Shown here: positions 1 through 8,107 of the stretch, in pieces
Position numbering within the stretch: position 1 is the first letter of the stretch
Layout of the letters: each line of letters begins with the position of its first letter
Assembly (NCBI RefSeq): GCF_016881405.1
Contig: NZ_WOFE01000006.1
Location: forward strand, 62,001 to 126,000
From: Deefgea chitinilytica
GTDB lineage: Bacteria > Pseudomonadota > Gammaproteobacteria > Burkholderiales > Chitinibacteraceae
Length of the DNA stretch: 64,000 nt
Reading direction: 5' to 3'
Made by a program: the position numbers and the translations under genes
Notes under the pieces: model-generated
The model's database searches: none
Told to the model about the DNA's origin: nothing
The model's input: the letters and a program-made list of their open reading frames with translations, nothing else

Positions 1-489
1 TGTCGGAACTGGTGTTGCAGTTGCAGTTGTGCCATCGCAGGCGCCGATATCAGTCCAAGGTTTGCCTGAACCAGTGTTAGTTGATGGTTCATTGCCTTGT
101 GTCCACCAGCCAGCTTTATAGTTGCGGCCTTGGTATGAAACGATTGCGCCACCGCTATAAGCAGTTGCAGAGTTCCATGGATTTACGCAACTACCTGTTG
201 GAGGAGTTGTTGTTGGAGCAACTGTTGGTGCTGTGGTTGGTGCAGTAGTTGGTGCAGTAGTTGGTGCTGGCGTTGCAGTCGCAGAGCCAGATTGCAATTC
301 CCATGGACCCCATTGTTCGGTGCCTGGAACGTTGCCTTGTGTCCACCATTTGGCTTTGTAGTCTTTGCCAGCGTAGGTAACGATTTCGCCACCAACATAA
401 GCGGTCGTGCTATTCCATGCTTGTGCGGCAAAAGAGCTTGCCGATACAAAAGCGATTGCTGCTGGGATTGCGGCTAAACGGAAGTTCAT
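1..489 (-). CDS. Secreted chitin-binding (CBM5/12) protein, 5' part only
   Basis: The gene reads from ATG at 489 toward the window edge and has no stop inside the window, so only 163 residues are visible. Residues 1-22 form a signal peptide ending near SSFAA. Two CBM5/12-type chitin-binding modules follow, at about residues 23-53 and 88-125. Each has the family pattern AWNS...Y..G..V.Y.G..YKA.WWTQGN.P. A Thr/Pro/Ala linker coded by a 12-bp tandem repeat joins them. GAGGAAA precedes the start at suitable distance. The protein is probably a secreted chitinase, chitin-binding adhesin or lytic polysaccharide monooxygenase accessory. The catalytic part, if any, lies outside the window. Confidence 0.85.
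   Translation of the reverse strand, partial: MNFRLAAIPAAIAFVSASSFAAQAWNSTTAYVGGEIVTYAGKDYKAKWWTQGNVPGTEQWGPWELQSGSATATPAPTTAPTTAPTTAPTVAPTTTPPTGSCVNPWNSATAYSGGAIVSYQGRNYKAGWWTQGNEPSTNTGSGKPWTDIGACDGTTATATPVPT
224..271 (-). repeat. 12-bp tandem repeat coding the Pro/Thr linker
   Basis: Four 12-bp units (gttggtgcagta and close variants on the plus strand) encode the repeated tetrapeptide APTT in the linker between the two chitin-binding modules. The length is a multiple of three, so copy changes would alter linker length without a frameshift. Confidence 0.8.
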
Positions 490-1002
490 TTGTGTTTCCT
501 CTCATCCATCATTTTAGTAAGAATTTCAGCGCAACCGAAATTGGTTTACGTTGATTTCATTTCACTAACACTGAGTAGCAAATTTCAGTGCTCGGGCTTT
601 GTGTGTAATTCCAAGCTGATTGTTTAAATCCACTACAACTTGCTACTGCGACGCTGGTGCTTGATTTATTAATACCAGTCGTCTGACGTAATCCTTGCCG
701 CAGATCCTGTTTGAATTCGCTGCTGTTACGTTTCGTAGCGTTAATTTCGCAGACTACATTTGCCTTGTCAACAGGGGGTTGTGAGGGAAAACACAGCAAA
801 ATTAAGGGTTTAATTTGGTTGTAAGGTTGTGGAACGTTTTGAGAAAATCTTGATAGTGTATATTAGATTTGGCTAATTAATGCGCTGCAATATGGTGCAA
901 TAAGAAATATCACTAATACCATTGAAGTATAAGGATAAATGCCAGTTAACGACTGTGTTGCGCTGCCTTTGCGGTTTTTTTGGTGCATCAGTCTTGAAAA
1001 AT
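490..1002. other. Intergenic region without recognised gene
   Basis: This stretch separates the chitin-binding gene from the sodB terminators. It should hold the promoter of the minus-strand chitin-binding gene. An 80-codon minus-strand frame at 557-799 has no recognisable domain, signal peptide or good ribosome site, so it was not called. No RNA gene was seen. Confidence 0.5.
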
Positions 1003-1033
1003 AAAAAAAAGACGACGCAATGTCGTCTTTTTG
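1003..1033 (-). terminator. Second terminator downstream of sodB
   Basis: AAAGACGAC and GTCGTCTTT form a stem around a short loop, with A runs on one side and T runs on the other. Read on the minus strand it ends in a long T tract, so it can stop transcription from sodB. It may also work on the plus strand. Confidence 0.75.
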
Positions 1034-1044
1034 ATGAGCGTTGG

Positions 1045-1072
1045 AAAAAGCTGACAGATGGCCAGCTTTTTT
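1045..1072 (-). terminator. sodB terminator
   Basis: AAAAAGCTG and CAGCTTTTT pair around a 9-nt loop directly after the sodB stop codon, giving a T-tailed hairpin on the minus strand. It is followed by a second terminator at 1003-1033. Confidence 0.75.
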
Positions 1073-1077
1073 GCTAC

Positions 1078-1671
1078 TTAGGCTGCTAAACGGGCTGCCA
1101 CTACATTCCAGTCAACTAGTTTCCAGAAGCCTTCGAGGTAGTTCGGGCGGCTGTTGCGGTAATCGATGTAGTAAGCGTGCTCCCAAACGTCACAGGTCAG
1201 CAGAGCAGTTTCGCCGGTGGTCAGTGGTGTACCCGCTGCGCCAGTGTTCAAAATATCCAGAGTACCGTCTGCTTTTTTAACCAGCCAAGTCCAGCCCGAG
1301 CCAAAGTTGCCTGCTGCTGACGTATTGAATGCTTTTTTGAACTCATCGAATGAGCCCCATTTTGCATTAATCGCATCAGCCAAGGCGCCTGCAGGTGCGC
1401 GATCTTCACCGTTTGGGTTCGGTGCAAAGCCAAGCCAGAAGAAAGTGTGGTTCCAGGTTTGGGCTGCGTTGTTATACAAGCCGCCAGCAGGTGCAGTTTT
1501 AACGATTTCTTCTAGCGATTTGCTTTCGTTATCGGTGCCCTTGATCAGATTGTTGAGGTTGGTGATGTAGGTTTGGTGATGTTTGCCATAGTGAAATGAC
1601 AAAGTTTCAGCTGACATGAAGGGAGCCAATGCATCTTGAGCATAAGGCAGAGTAGGTAGTTGATGTTCCAT
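1078..1671 (-). CDS. sodB: Iron superoxide dismutase
   Basis: The 197-residue protein has the normal length and full Fe/Mn-SOD fold: an N-terminal helical domain with [11 protein letters not shown] and a C-terminal domain with [11 protein letters not shown]. The metal ligands are visible as His in YGKHH, His in WNHTFFW, and Asp and His in DVWEHAY. Gln in NAAQTWNH is the residue typical of the iron form. It converts superoxide to peroxide and oxygen in the cytoplasm. The start has GGAG six bases before ATG. It stands alone between two terminators and a divergent gene. Confidence 0.97.
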   Translation of the reverse strand: MEHQLPTLPYAQDALAPFMSAETLSFHYGKHHQTYITNLNNLIKGTDNESKSLEEIVKTAPAGGLYNNAAQTWNHTFFWLGFAPNPNGEDRAPAGALADAINAKWGSFDEFKKAFNTSAAGNFGSGWTWLVKKADGTLDILNTGAAGTPLTTGETALLTCDVWEHAYYIDYRNSRPNYLEGFWKLVDWNVVAARLAA

Positions 1672-1699
1672 GTAAATCTCCAGTTGGGTTGGTGTACAG

Positions 1700-1729
1700 A
1701 CGATATGGCACTGTGGTGCGCTTTTTCAA
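1700..1729 (-). promoter_or_regulatory. Candidate sodB promoter
   Basis: On the minus strand TTGAAA, an 18-bp spacer and TATCGT lie 29-58 bp before the sodB start. The -35 is good and the -10 weak, so this is tentative. Confidence 0.35.
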
Positions 1730-1841
1730 GTGGTGTTGTTATTGTTTCTGCTCACTTGGGCTCTATGTTATCTTTGAAATCTAATGAATGTGTGGCCGCG
1801 AGCTGATTTTTTTCGTTCGGGCGCAATTTAGGATTAAGTTT

Positions 1842-2762
1842 ATGAGTATTTTGTCGTTGATTTTAGCGTTATTGCTTGAGCAATTACGGCCGATTAGTAG
1901 TCGTAATCCTTTGTATCTTGGCTTTATTCGTACTGCGAATGGGATGGGGCGCAATCTGAATGCGGGTGAATATCGCAATGGCGTTTATGCATGGCTGATT
2001 GCGGTGGTGCCTTTGGTGGCACTGACTGCGGGTGGGTATTGGTTTTTGAGGCAGTATAATCTTGCTTTTGCGATGCTGTGGAGCGTGCTGACTTTGTATT
2101 TGACGATGGGTTTTCGTCAATTTAGTCATGCTTTTACCAAAATATCAAAATCATTGCAGGCTGAAGATTTGGACGCTGCGCGGGCGATGCTGGGGGACTG
2201 GACTGGTCAGTCGACTTCTGAATTGAGCGAAGACGAAGTGGCGCGTTTGACGATTGAGCAAGGCATTATTGATTCTTATCGCTATGTGTTTGGCACGATT
2301 TTCTGGTTTGTTGCTTTGGCTTGGATGGTCGGTCCAGCGGGGGCGGTAGCGTATCGTGCGGCGTGTTTATTGCAGCAAAAGTGGGGTGGCCATGGTGATA
2401 TGTTTGGTCGCTTTGCTGATGCGGTGATGGATGTGCTCGACTTTGTTCCGGTGCGCTTGGCTGCGATTTCATTTGCTATTGTCGGAAATTTTGAAGACGC
2501 GGTGTATTGCTGGCGTTCGCAAGCGCAGCAGTGGATGAATCAAGATTACGGTATTTTGCTGGCTTCGGCCGCGGGCGCTTTGGGTGTGCGCTTGGGTGAG
2601 GCTTTGCATCAGGATCATACGGTGAAATTCCGCCCTGAGTTGGGGGTGGGTGAGTCTGCCAATCGCGACTATTTAGCGAGTGCGGTGGCCTTGGTATGGC
2701 GTTCGGCGATCCTGTGGTTGGCGGTTATTTTGCTGTTTAGTATTGCACAGTGGATGGCGTAG
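1842..2762 (+). CDS. CobD/CbiB/AmpE-superfamily inner membrane protein
   Basis: The 306-residue protein has membrane segments at the N terminus, around residues 50-95, around 150-180, and at the C terminus. The block with SYRYVFGTIFWFVALAW and VLDFVPVRLAAISFAIVGN matches both CobD/CbiB (adenosylcobinamide-phosphate synthase) and AmpE. No other cobalamin gene is near, so a cobalamin role cannot be assumed; an AmpE-like envelope role is as likely. ATG at 1842 is preferred to a GTG 54 bp upstream because the MSILSL start matches the family and a purine-rich AGGA lies before it. Confidence 0.75.
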   Translation: MSILSLILALLLEQLRPISSRNPLYLGFIRTANGMGRNLNAGEYRNGVYAWLIAVVPLVALTAGGYWFLRQYNLAFAMLWSVLTLYLTMGFRQFSHAFTKISKSLQAEDLDAARAMLGDWTGQSTSELSEDEVARLTIEQGIIDSYRYVFGTIFWFVALAWMVGPAGAVAYRAACLLQQKWGGHGDMFGRFADAVMDVLDFVPVRLAAISFAIVGNFEDAVYCWRSQAQQWMNQDYGILLASAAGALGVRLGEALHQDHTVKFRPELGVGESANRDYLASAVALVWRSAILWLAVILLFSIAQWMA

Positions 2763-2849
2763 TGTTGGGTATGTCTTTCTGGGTTTTGATCTGCAAATGA
2801 TATAGAGAGATACATCGTTAATTTTGATTTATGTGAGTAGGATGTGCCA

Positions 2850-3497
2850 ATGTCAGAATTGCAAATCGCTGATAAAACGTTGCGTATTAATAATATCTTT
2901 TGTGTGGCGCGGAATTTTGTCGCGCATGCTGCTGAGATGGGCTCGGTGATTGCTAGCGAGCCAGTGGTATTTATTAAGCCGAATTCTGCCGTGTTGCAGT
3001 CAGGTGTACCGATTGTGCTGCCGACGTGGTCTGATAATGTGCATCACGAATTGGAATTAGTCGTGGCCATCGGTGAAGGCGGCAAACATATCGCCGTCGC
3101 CGATGCCTTGAGGCACGTCGCTGGATATGCTTTGGGTTTAGATTTGACTGCGCGTGATGTGCAAGCGGCGGCTAAAAAAACGGGTTCACCGTGGACTTTG
3201 GCCAAGGGCTTTGATGGCGCAGCTGTGTTGACGCAGTTTGTTGCGGCGGCGGGGATTGATCCGACTCAGCAGCAATTTACTCTGCACATTAATGGCGAGT
3301 TGCGGCAGTTGGCCGATACCCGTTTGATGGCATTTGATGTGGCGACTTTAATTGCTTGGATTTCCAGCAAATTTACTTTGCAGCCGGGGGATTTAATTTA
3401 TACCGGTACGCCAGAAGGTGTTGGGCAAATTCAACGTGGCGATGAGTTATTACTGACTTGGCCTGGGCAAATTGAAACGACGTTTGTGGTGCTTTAA
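2850..3497 (+). CDS. Fumarylacetoacetate hydrolase family protein (acylpyruvase-like)
   Basis: The 215-residue protein is a short single-domain FAH protein like YcgM/FAHD1, which hydrolyse acylpyruvates or decarboxylate oxaloacetate with Mg2+. Visible signatures are CVARNFVAHAAEMG, VFIKPNSAV, HHELELVVAIG (metal-binding glutamates), GLDLTARDVQ, PWTLAKGFDG and IYTGTPEGVG. ATG at 2850 has AGGA seven bases upstream and is preferred to a GTG at 2844. The substrate cannot be told from sequence alone. Confidence 0.88.
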   Translation: MSELQIADKTLRINNIFCVARNFVAHAAEMGSVIASEPVVFIKPNSAVLQSGVPIVLPTWSDNVHHELELVVAIGEGGKHIAVADALRHVAGYALGLDLTARDVQAAAKKTGSPWTLAKGFDGAAVLTQFVAAAGIDPTQQQFTLHINGELRQLADTRLMAFDVATLIAWISSKFTLQPGDLIYTGTPEGVGQIQRGDELLLTWPGQIETTFVVL

Positions 3498-3540
3498 ATT
3501 AAATAGCCTGATCTTAAATAGCCTGATCTCATAGAAAATG

Positions 3541-3564
3541 AAAACCCGCCTAGGCGGGTTTTTT
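3541..3564. terminator. Bidirectional terminator between FAH gene and tsaD
   Basis: A perfect palindrome, AAAACCCGCC joined to GGCGGGTTTT through a central TA, ends in T6 on the plus strand and is A-flanked on the other side. It serves the converging FAH and tsaD genes. Confidence 0.85.
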
Positions 3565-3618
3565 GTACGTGTATTGCTTGCAGTACTTTTATTTTTCTTG
3601 TTTGGCGGTATATACCTA

Positions 3619-4632
3619 TTAGGCACAGTTTAGACTGGCTAGATCCCAGCGCGGTTTGACGGCAAATGATCCCGCGCTTTGTTGTTCGCTGAGGCGTTGG
3701 GCGCCTGCATAAGCAATCATCGCACCATTGTCGGTGCATAGTTCCAGTGGCGGATAAAACACTGAAAACCCCCGTTTTTTAGCCGCGTCGTTCAGCGCGC
3801 TGCGTAGTTGCCGATTCGCGCCGACACCACCAGCAATCACTAGGCGCTTCATGCCGGTTTGTTTGAGTGCTTTCAGTGATTTCTTTAATAGCACTTCAAC
3901 AATGGCGGCTTGAAAAGCCGCGCAAATGTCGGCGCGCGTGGTGTCGTCCAGCGGTGATTGCTGAGTCACTAAATTGAGAACTGCGGTTTTGAGACCAGAA
4001 AAACTCATGTCTAAATTTGGGGTGTGCAACATCGGTCGCGGCAAAGTGAAACGATTGACGTCGCCAGTGTCAGCTAGTTTAGATAGCGCAGGGCCGCCGG
4101 GGTAGCCAAGACCCAGCAATTTGGCGGATTTATCAAAGGCTTCGCCAGCCGCATCATCAACGGTTTCACCCAATAATTCATACTGACCAATACCATGTAC
4201 AGCCATCAATTGCGTATGGCCACCGGAAACCAGAAGTGCGACAAAAGGAAACTCAGGGGCTGGGTCGGCCAAGCAGGGGGATAATAAATGTCCTTCCAGA
4301 TGATGAACGGCAATTGTCGGCTTGCCGAGCGCAAATGCCATTGCATTGGCTACCGAGGCACCCACTAAGAGCGCTCCCGCTAAGCCAGGTCCTGCGGTGT
4401 AGGCAATTGCATCAATGTCGCTGAGTTGCTTGCCTGCTTGCGCTAAGCAATTTTCTGTTAATGGCAGTACACGGCGAATGTGGTCGCGCGATGCGAGTTC
4501 AGGTACAACACCGCCGTATTCACTGTGCATGGCGATTTGGGTGTGTAAACGATGGGCAAGCAGACCCGCTTCGCTATCGTAAAGCGCAACGCCTGTTTCG
4601 TCGCAAGAAGATTCAATACCCAGTACCAACAT
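3619..4632 (-). CDS. tsaD: tRNA N6-adenosine threonylcarbamoyltransferase TsaD
   Basis: The 337-residue protein starts [19 protein letters not shown], the hallmark of the Kae1/Qri7/TsaD family. It has the iron-binding HHLEGHL motif and the glycine-rich VSGGHTQL and [11 protein letters not shown] nucleotide-binding segments. TsaD joins threonylcarbamoyl to A37 of ANN-decoding tRNAs with TsaB and TsaE. The gene is divergent from rpsU, the classical arrangement in proteobacteria. Confidence 0.97.
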   Translation of the reverse strand: MLVLGIESSCDETGVALYDSEAGLLAHRLHTQIAMHSEYGGVVPELASRDHIRRVLPLTENCLAQAGKQLSDIDAIAYTAGPGLAGALLVGASVANAMAFALGKPTIAVHHLEGHLLSPCLADPAPEFPFVALLVSGGHTQLMAVHGIGQYELLGETVDDAAGEAFDKSAKLLGLGYPGGPALSKLADTGDVNRFTLPRPMLHTPNLDMSFSGLKTAVLNLVTQQSPLDDTTRADICAAFQAAIVEVLLKKSLKALKQTGMKRLVIAGGVGANRQLRSALNDAAKKRGFSVFYPPLELCTDNGAMIAYAGAQRLSEQQSAGSFAVKPRWDLASLNCA

Positions 4633-4717
4633 ATCGCAGTGCTCGCGGTTTTGCTTAATAATAGTGCTATGGTAACGGGCATAGAAGCAACACGGAAGAG
4701 CTTATTGCGTATTCCTT

Positions 4718-4746
4718 TTGACAGCGTGCAGATTTTCTAGGATAAT
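4718..4746 (+). promoter_or_regulatory. Sigma-70 promoter of rpsU operon
   Basis: TTGACA at 4718-4723, a 17-bp spacer and GATAAT at 4741-4746 match the sigma-70 consensus at 11 of 12 positions. The start codon of rpsU is 79 bp downstream. Confidence 0.85.
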
Positions 4747-4824
4747 CACACCCTTTCCAATCTCTAGTCGTTGCTTCGATTTCTCGGGCGGGGCTAGGGT
4801 CTTATGTTTACTAGGATTCGACTA

Positions 4825-5037
4825 ATGCCTTCCGTACGCGTTAAAGAAAACGAGCCGTTCGAAGTAGCGATGCGCCGCTTCAAGCGTTCTGTTGAAAAGA
4901 CTGGCCTCCTCACTGACCTTCGTGCACGCGAATTCTACGAGAAGCCAACTGCAGAACGTAAACGCAAGCTTGCTGCCGCTGTTAAGCGTCAACACAAGCG
5001 TCTGCGTAGCCAACAATTGCCAGCTAAACTCTACTAA
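4825..5037 (+). CDS. rpsU: 30S ribosomal protein bS21
   Basis: The 70-residue basic protein has the S21 signature [18 protein letters not shown] and [16 protein letters not shown] at 4825 is chosen because AGGA sits eight bases upstream and the protein then begins [10 protein letters not shown] as in the family; an upstream ATG at 4804 would add seven unconserved residues. It is the first gene of the rpsU-yqeY-GNAT-dnaG run, related to the macromolecular synthesis operon. A hairpin after it probably lowers expression of the later genes. Confidence 0.96.
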   Translation: MPSVRVKENEPFEVAMRRFKRSVEKTGLLTDLRAREFYEKPTAERKRKLAAAVKRQHKRLRSQQLPAKLY

Positions 5038-5063
5038 GAGTTTGCCTGCTGTTGTTTGTACTC

Positions 5064-5092
5064 AAGGTCGCCTAGGCGACCTTTTGTTTTTT
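5064..5092 (+). terminator. Terminator or attenuator after rpsU
   Basis: AAGGTCGCC and GGCGACCTT pair around TA and are followed by a T-rich tract. It fits the partial terminator that follows rpsU in this type of operon. Confidence 0.8.
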
Positions 5093-5131
5093 CTAAGAAT
5101 CAAACGTAAAGTCTTGCCTTTAGCGCGGTGC

Positions 5132-5157
5132 TTTTTTTCGGGATCGCCCGAAAAAAA
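5132..5157. terminator. Second T7/A7 hairpin between rpsU and yqeY
   Basis: TTTTTTTCGGG and CCCGAAAAAAA form an 11-bp stem around a 4-nt loop. The A/T arms make it look like a terminator in either direction; on the plus strand the T run comes first, so its function is unclear. Confidence 0.5.
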
Positions 5158-5204
5158 TGCTCGCGCTACAATATGCGTGGATTGACTGACACTGAGGATG
5201 CGTG

Positions 5205-5645
5205 ATGACACTAAAAGCCCGTATTACTGCTGATATGAAAACGGCAATGAAAGAAAAGCAAGTGGATCGCTTGGGTACTATTCGTTTATTGCTGGCGGCA
5301 ATCAAGCAGCGCGAAGTGGATGAACGCATTGAGCTTGATGATGCGGCGATTACCGCGATCATCGATAAAATGCTCAAACAGCGTAAAGACAGTATCACGC
5401 AGTTTGAGGCGGCTAATCGTCATGATTTGGCTGATCAAGAAAAAGCAGAAGTGGCGGTGTTGATCGACTACATGCCACAGCAATTAACGGCGGAAGAAAT
5501 CGCTGCGATTTTAGACGCCGCGATTGCGACTCACGGCGCTACTGCGGCGGCGATGGGTAAAATCATGGCTGAAATCAAGCCTCAGTTAGCGGGTCGTGCC
5601 GATATGGCTGAGGTTAGCAAATTGGTTAAAGCGCGGATGGCATAA
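5205..5645 (+). CDS. yqeY: GatB/YqeY domain protein
   Basis: The 146-residue protein covers the complete YqeY family: an N-terminal helical bundle (LKARITADMKTAMKEK, LLLAAIKQREVDE) and a C-terminal GatB/YqeY tRNA-binding-like domain (GATAAAMGKIMAEIKPQLAGRAD; quoted in parts). It is related to the tail domain of the GatB amidotransferase subunit, but its own job is not settled. ATG at 5205 with GAGG seven bases upstream is preferred to the overlapping GTG at 5202. Its place between rpsU and dnaG is conserved in betaproteobacteria. Confidence 0.93.
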   Translation: MTLKARITADMKTAMKEKQVDRLGTIRLLLAAIKQREVDERIELDDAAITAIIDKMLKQRKDSITQFEAANRHDLADQEKAEVAVLIDYMPQQLTAEEIAAILDAAIATHGATAAAMGKIMAEIKPQLAGRADMAEVSKLVKARMA

Positions 5646-5647
5646 TC

Positions 5648-6088
5648 GTGCAACTGCGGCCTGCTGGTGAAGGGGATTTAGACGGTATCTTGCGATTATT
5701 GCGAGAGTTAAACCCTGATGATCCCGAGTTGGCTGCTGATGTTGCGCAAGCTAACTGGTTGGCCATGCTTAATCAGTCTGGTTTGACGGTGTGTGTCGCT
5801 GAATTGGCAGGTGAGTTGGTGGCGAAGGCCACTTTATTGATTGTGCCCAATTTAACTCGGAACGCACGGCCTTATGCTCTGATTGAAAATGTAGTCACGT
5901 TACCGACTCACCGTAAGCGTGGGTTTGCGCGTGCAGTGTTGCAGTTCGCTCTGGCGCGCGCTTGGCAGGCCAATTGCTATAAGGCGATGTTGTCTACCAG
6001 CGCGCGTAGTTCTGGGGTGCTGGAGTTTTATCGCCGCTGTGGTTTCGTTGATGGTATTAAAACGGGCTTTATTGCCGTTCCGGATTGA
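5648..6088 (+). CDS. GNAT-family N-acetyltransferase
   Basis: The 146-residue protein begins with GTG two bases after the yqeY stop, so the two are probably translated together. Acetyl-CoA-binding motif A is visible as VVTLPTHRKRGFARAVLQ (V/I-x-x-x-x-R-x-x-G-x-A pattern), and the C-terminal FYRRCGF is the usual GNAT motif B. The substrate is unknown. It lies six bases before dnaG. Confidence 0.88.
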   Translation: MQLRPAGEGDLDGILRLLRELNPDDPELAADVAQANWLAMLNQSGLTVCVAELAGELVAKATLLIVPNLTRNARPYALIENVVTLPTHRKRGFARAVLQFALARAWQANCYKAMLSTSARSSGVLEFYRRCGFVDGIKTGFIAVPD

Positions 6089-6094
6089 GGTTTT

Positions 6095-8005
6095 ATGGCG
6101 CTCATTCCCGATGATTTTATTCAAGATTTACTCAACCGCGTTGATATTGTTGATGTGATTGAGCGCTACGTGCCGCTTAAGAAAGCGGGTCAAAACTACA
6201 TGGCCTGCTGCCCGTTTCATAAAGAAAAATCACCCTCATTTACTGTGAGCCAAACCAAGCAGTTTTATCATTGTTTTGGGTGTGGCGTGCACGGCTCGGC
6301 GCTGACTTTTGTAATGGAGCATCAGGCCTTAAGTTTTCCTGAGGCAGTGCGGCAACTGGCTGAATCAGTGGGGATGTCGGTGCCGGTGTCGGATAAGCCG
6401 ATGACAGCAGAGCAGAAAAAGGCACCTGGCATTTACGATGTGTTAAAAATTGCGTTCGATTTTTATCGTGCGCAATTAAAAACGGCTCCCGCTGCGATTG
6501 ACTATTTTAAGCGTCGTGGCGTTACCGGTAAAACGGCTGCGAAATTTGGTCTTGGGTATGCGCCTGGGGGTGATGATTGGCAGCCGCTTAAAGCAGTATA
6601 CCCAGATTATGACTGGAATGTCTTATTGGCCGAAGCCGGTTTGGTGATTGATAAAGAAGAATCAAAACGGCGCTATGACCGCTTTCGCGAGCGGGTGATG
6701 TTTCCGATTATCAATCAACGTGGTCAAGTGATTGGTTTTGGCGGTCGCGTGATGGGGCAGGGTGAGCCCAAGTATTTGAATTCGCCAGAAACGCCCGTTT
6801 TTACCAAAGGGCGTGAATTATACGGCTTGCCGCAGGCGCGCACGGCGATTCGTGACCATAATCGTGTGCTGGTCGCTGAAGGTTATATGGACGTCGTGAT
6901 GCTGCATCAGCATGGCGTCGAATATGCGGTTGCGTCTTTAGGAACCGCGTGTACGCCAGAGCATGTACGCAAATTGCTGAAGTTGGCCGATGAAGTGGTG
7001 TTTGGTTTTGATGGCGACAAAGCAGGCATCAAGGCCGCTTGGCGCGCGCTGGAAAATAGCTTGCCGGAAGTAAAAGACGGCAAAGAGCTCAAATTTTTAT
7101 TTTTGCCGGCTGAGCATGATCCGGATTCGTATGTGCAGGCGTTTGGTCGCGAACAGTTTGAATTATTGATTTCCGAGACGGCATTACCTTTGTCGCAATA
7201 CTTATTAAAAGAATTGGCAGGGCAAGTTGATTTAACGATGGAAGAGGGGCGAGCGCGTTTAGTGCATATCGCGCGTCCCTATCTTGATGAATTGACACAA
7301 GCCCCCATATTGAAATTGATGCTTGGTAAACGGTTGGCAGAAATGTGCCAGTTATCAAGCGCTGAGTTTGCCTCTTTGCAAGTGGCTAGTGCTCCGCCAA
7401 AAGTGCTGGAAGCTCAGTCTAGTTGGGCTGTAGAGCCAGCATTGTCAGATTGGCAAGCGCCGCAGCAATGGCAGCAAACAAAGCCTGCCCGCCGAGAGTC
7501 ATTTGCTCGCTCGGGTGGATATCAGCGCGGTAAGGGTAAGGGCTGGAAAATGGAAGAGCCACGACCAAGGTTAAAACCTGCTGGTCGGCATGATCCGGTC
7601 TTGCGGGTGTTGCAGTTGGTGTTGTTTCGCCCGTCGATTTTAGTCGGGCAAGAGACTTTGGAGCTGAGCTGGTCGACCGATGGTTTGGCGGGTGTAGCGC
7701 GTGCCGTATTAGCGATTGCGCGCCAATCGGCTGATTTGCAAGGTACCGAGTTATTGGAGCGTTGCCGAGAATTGCCAGCGTATCCAAGCTTGATTCAAAT
7801 TTTAACTGAATCTCGCGCCTTGTTTGAAAAGTTTGACGAAGAAGAATTGCAGGTGGAAATCGCGAATTCATTGTTGGCTGCTACGCAAAATTTATCGCTA
7901 GGGTCTACACTGAGTCGGAAAGAAGAGTTAGATATTCTGTCTGCCAGTCGTGGTTTGACGGACGAGGAATCACAAGAATATCTGGCGCTATTGCTGCGCC
8001 ACTAG
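6095..8005 (+). CDS. dnaG: DNA primase DnaG
   Basis: The 636-residue protein has the N-terminal CHC2 zinc finger (CCPFHKEKSPSF, then FYHCFGCG, residues 36-65), the RNA polymerase core with IGFGGRVMG and a TOPRIM domain (VAEGYMDVV, GFDGDKAG, about residues 255-340). The C-terminal part, after a low-complexity linker at about 430-490, should bind DnaB helicase. It makes RNA primers at the replication fork. Length and order of domains are normal. Confidence 0.97.
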   Translation: MALIPDDFIQDLLNRVDIVDVIERYVPLKKAGQNYMACCPFHKEKSPSFTVSQTKQFYHCFGCGVHGSALTFVMEHQALSFPEAVRQLAESVGMSVPVSDKPMTAEQKKAPGIYDVLKIAFDFYRAQLKTAPAAIDYFKRRGVTGKTAAKFGLGYAPGGDDWQPLKAVYPDYDWNVLLAEAGLVIDKEESKRRYDRFRERVMFPIINQRGQVIGFGGRVMGQGEPKYLNSPETPVFTKGRELYGLPQARTAIRDHNRVLVAEGYMDVVMLHQHGVEYAVASLGTACTPEHVRKLLKLADEVVFGFDGDKAGIKAAWRALENSLPEVKDGKELKFLFLPAEHDPDSYVQAFGREQFELLISETALPLSQYLLKELAGQVDLTMEEGRARLVHIARPYLDELTQAPILKLMLGKRLAEMCQLSSAEFASLQVASAPPKVLEAQSSWAVEPALSDWQAPQQWQQTKPARRESFARSGGYQRGKGKGWKMEEPRPRLKPAGRHDPVLRVLQLVLFRPSILVGQETLELSWSTDGLAGVARAVLAIARQSADLQGTELLERCRELPAYPSLIQILTESRALFEKFDEEELQVEIANSLLAATQNLSLGSTLSRKEELDILSASRGLTDEESQEYLALLLRH

Positions 8006-8046
8006 TCAAGTGAAGCGGCCGAATGGGGGCTTCACTTCCGGCATTG

Positions 8047-8076
8047 GGGACAAAACCCTTCAATGTCTGGTATAAT
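8047..8076 (+). promoter_or_regulatory. rpoD promoter
   Basis: A perfect TATAAT at 8071-8076 lies 32 bp before the rpoD start, with GGGACA 18 bp upstream as a four-of-six -35. It shows that translation must begin after this point, supporting ATG at 8108. rpoD can thus be transcribed apart from dnaG. Confidence 0.7.
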
Positions 8077-8107
8077 TCTCGGTTTTGCTAGACACATAAG
8101 CAGAGTC

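Noticed and set aside
557-799. An 80-codon minus-strand frame before the chitin-binding gene
   Set aside because: No domain, signal peptide or ribosome site, and it lies where the promoter of the chitin-binding gene should be.
2000-2762. Certain cobalamin function for the CobD/AmpE-like gene
   Set aside because: No other cobalamin gene is near and the sequence resembles AmpE equally.
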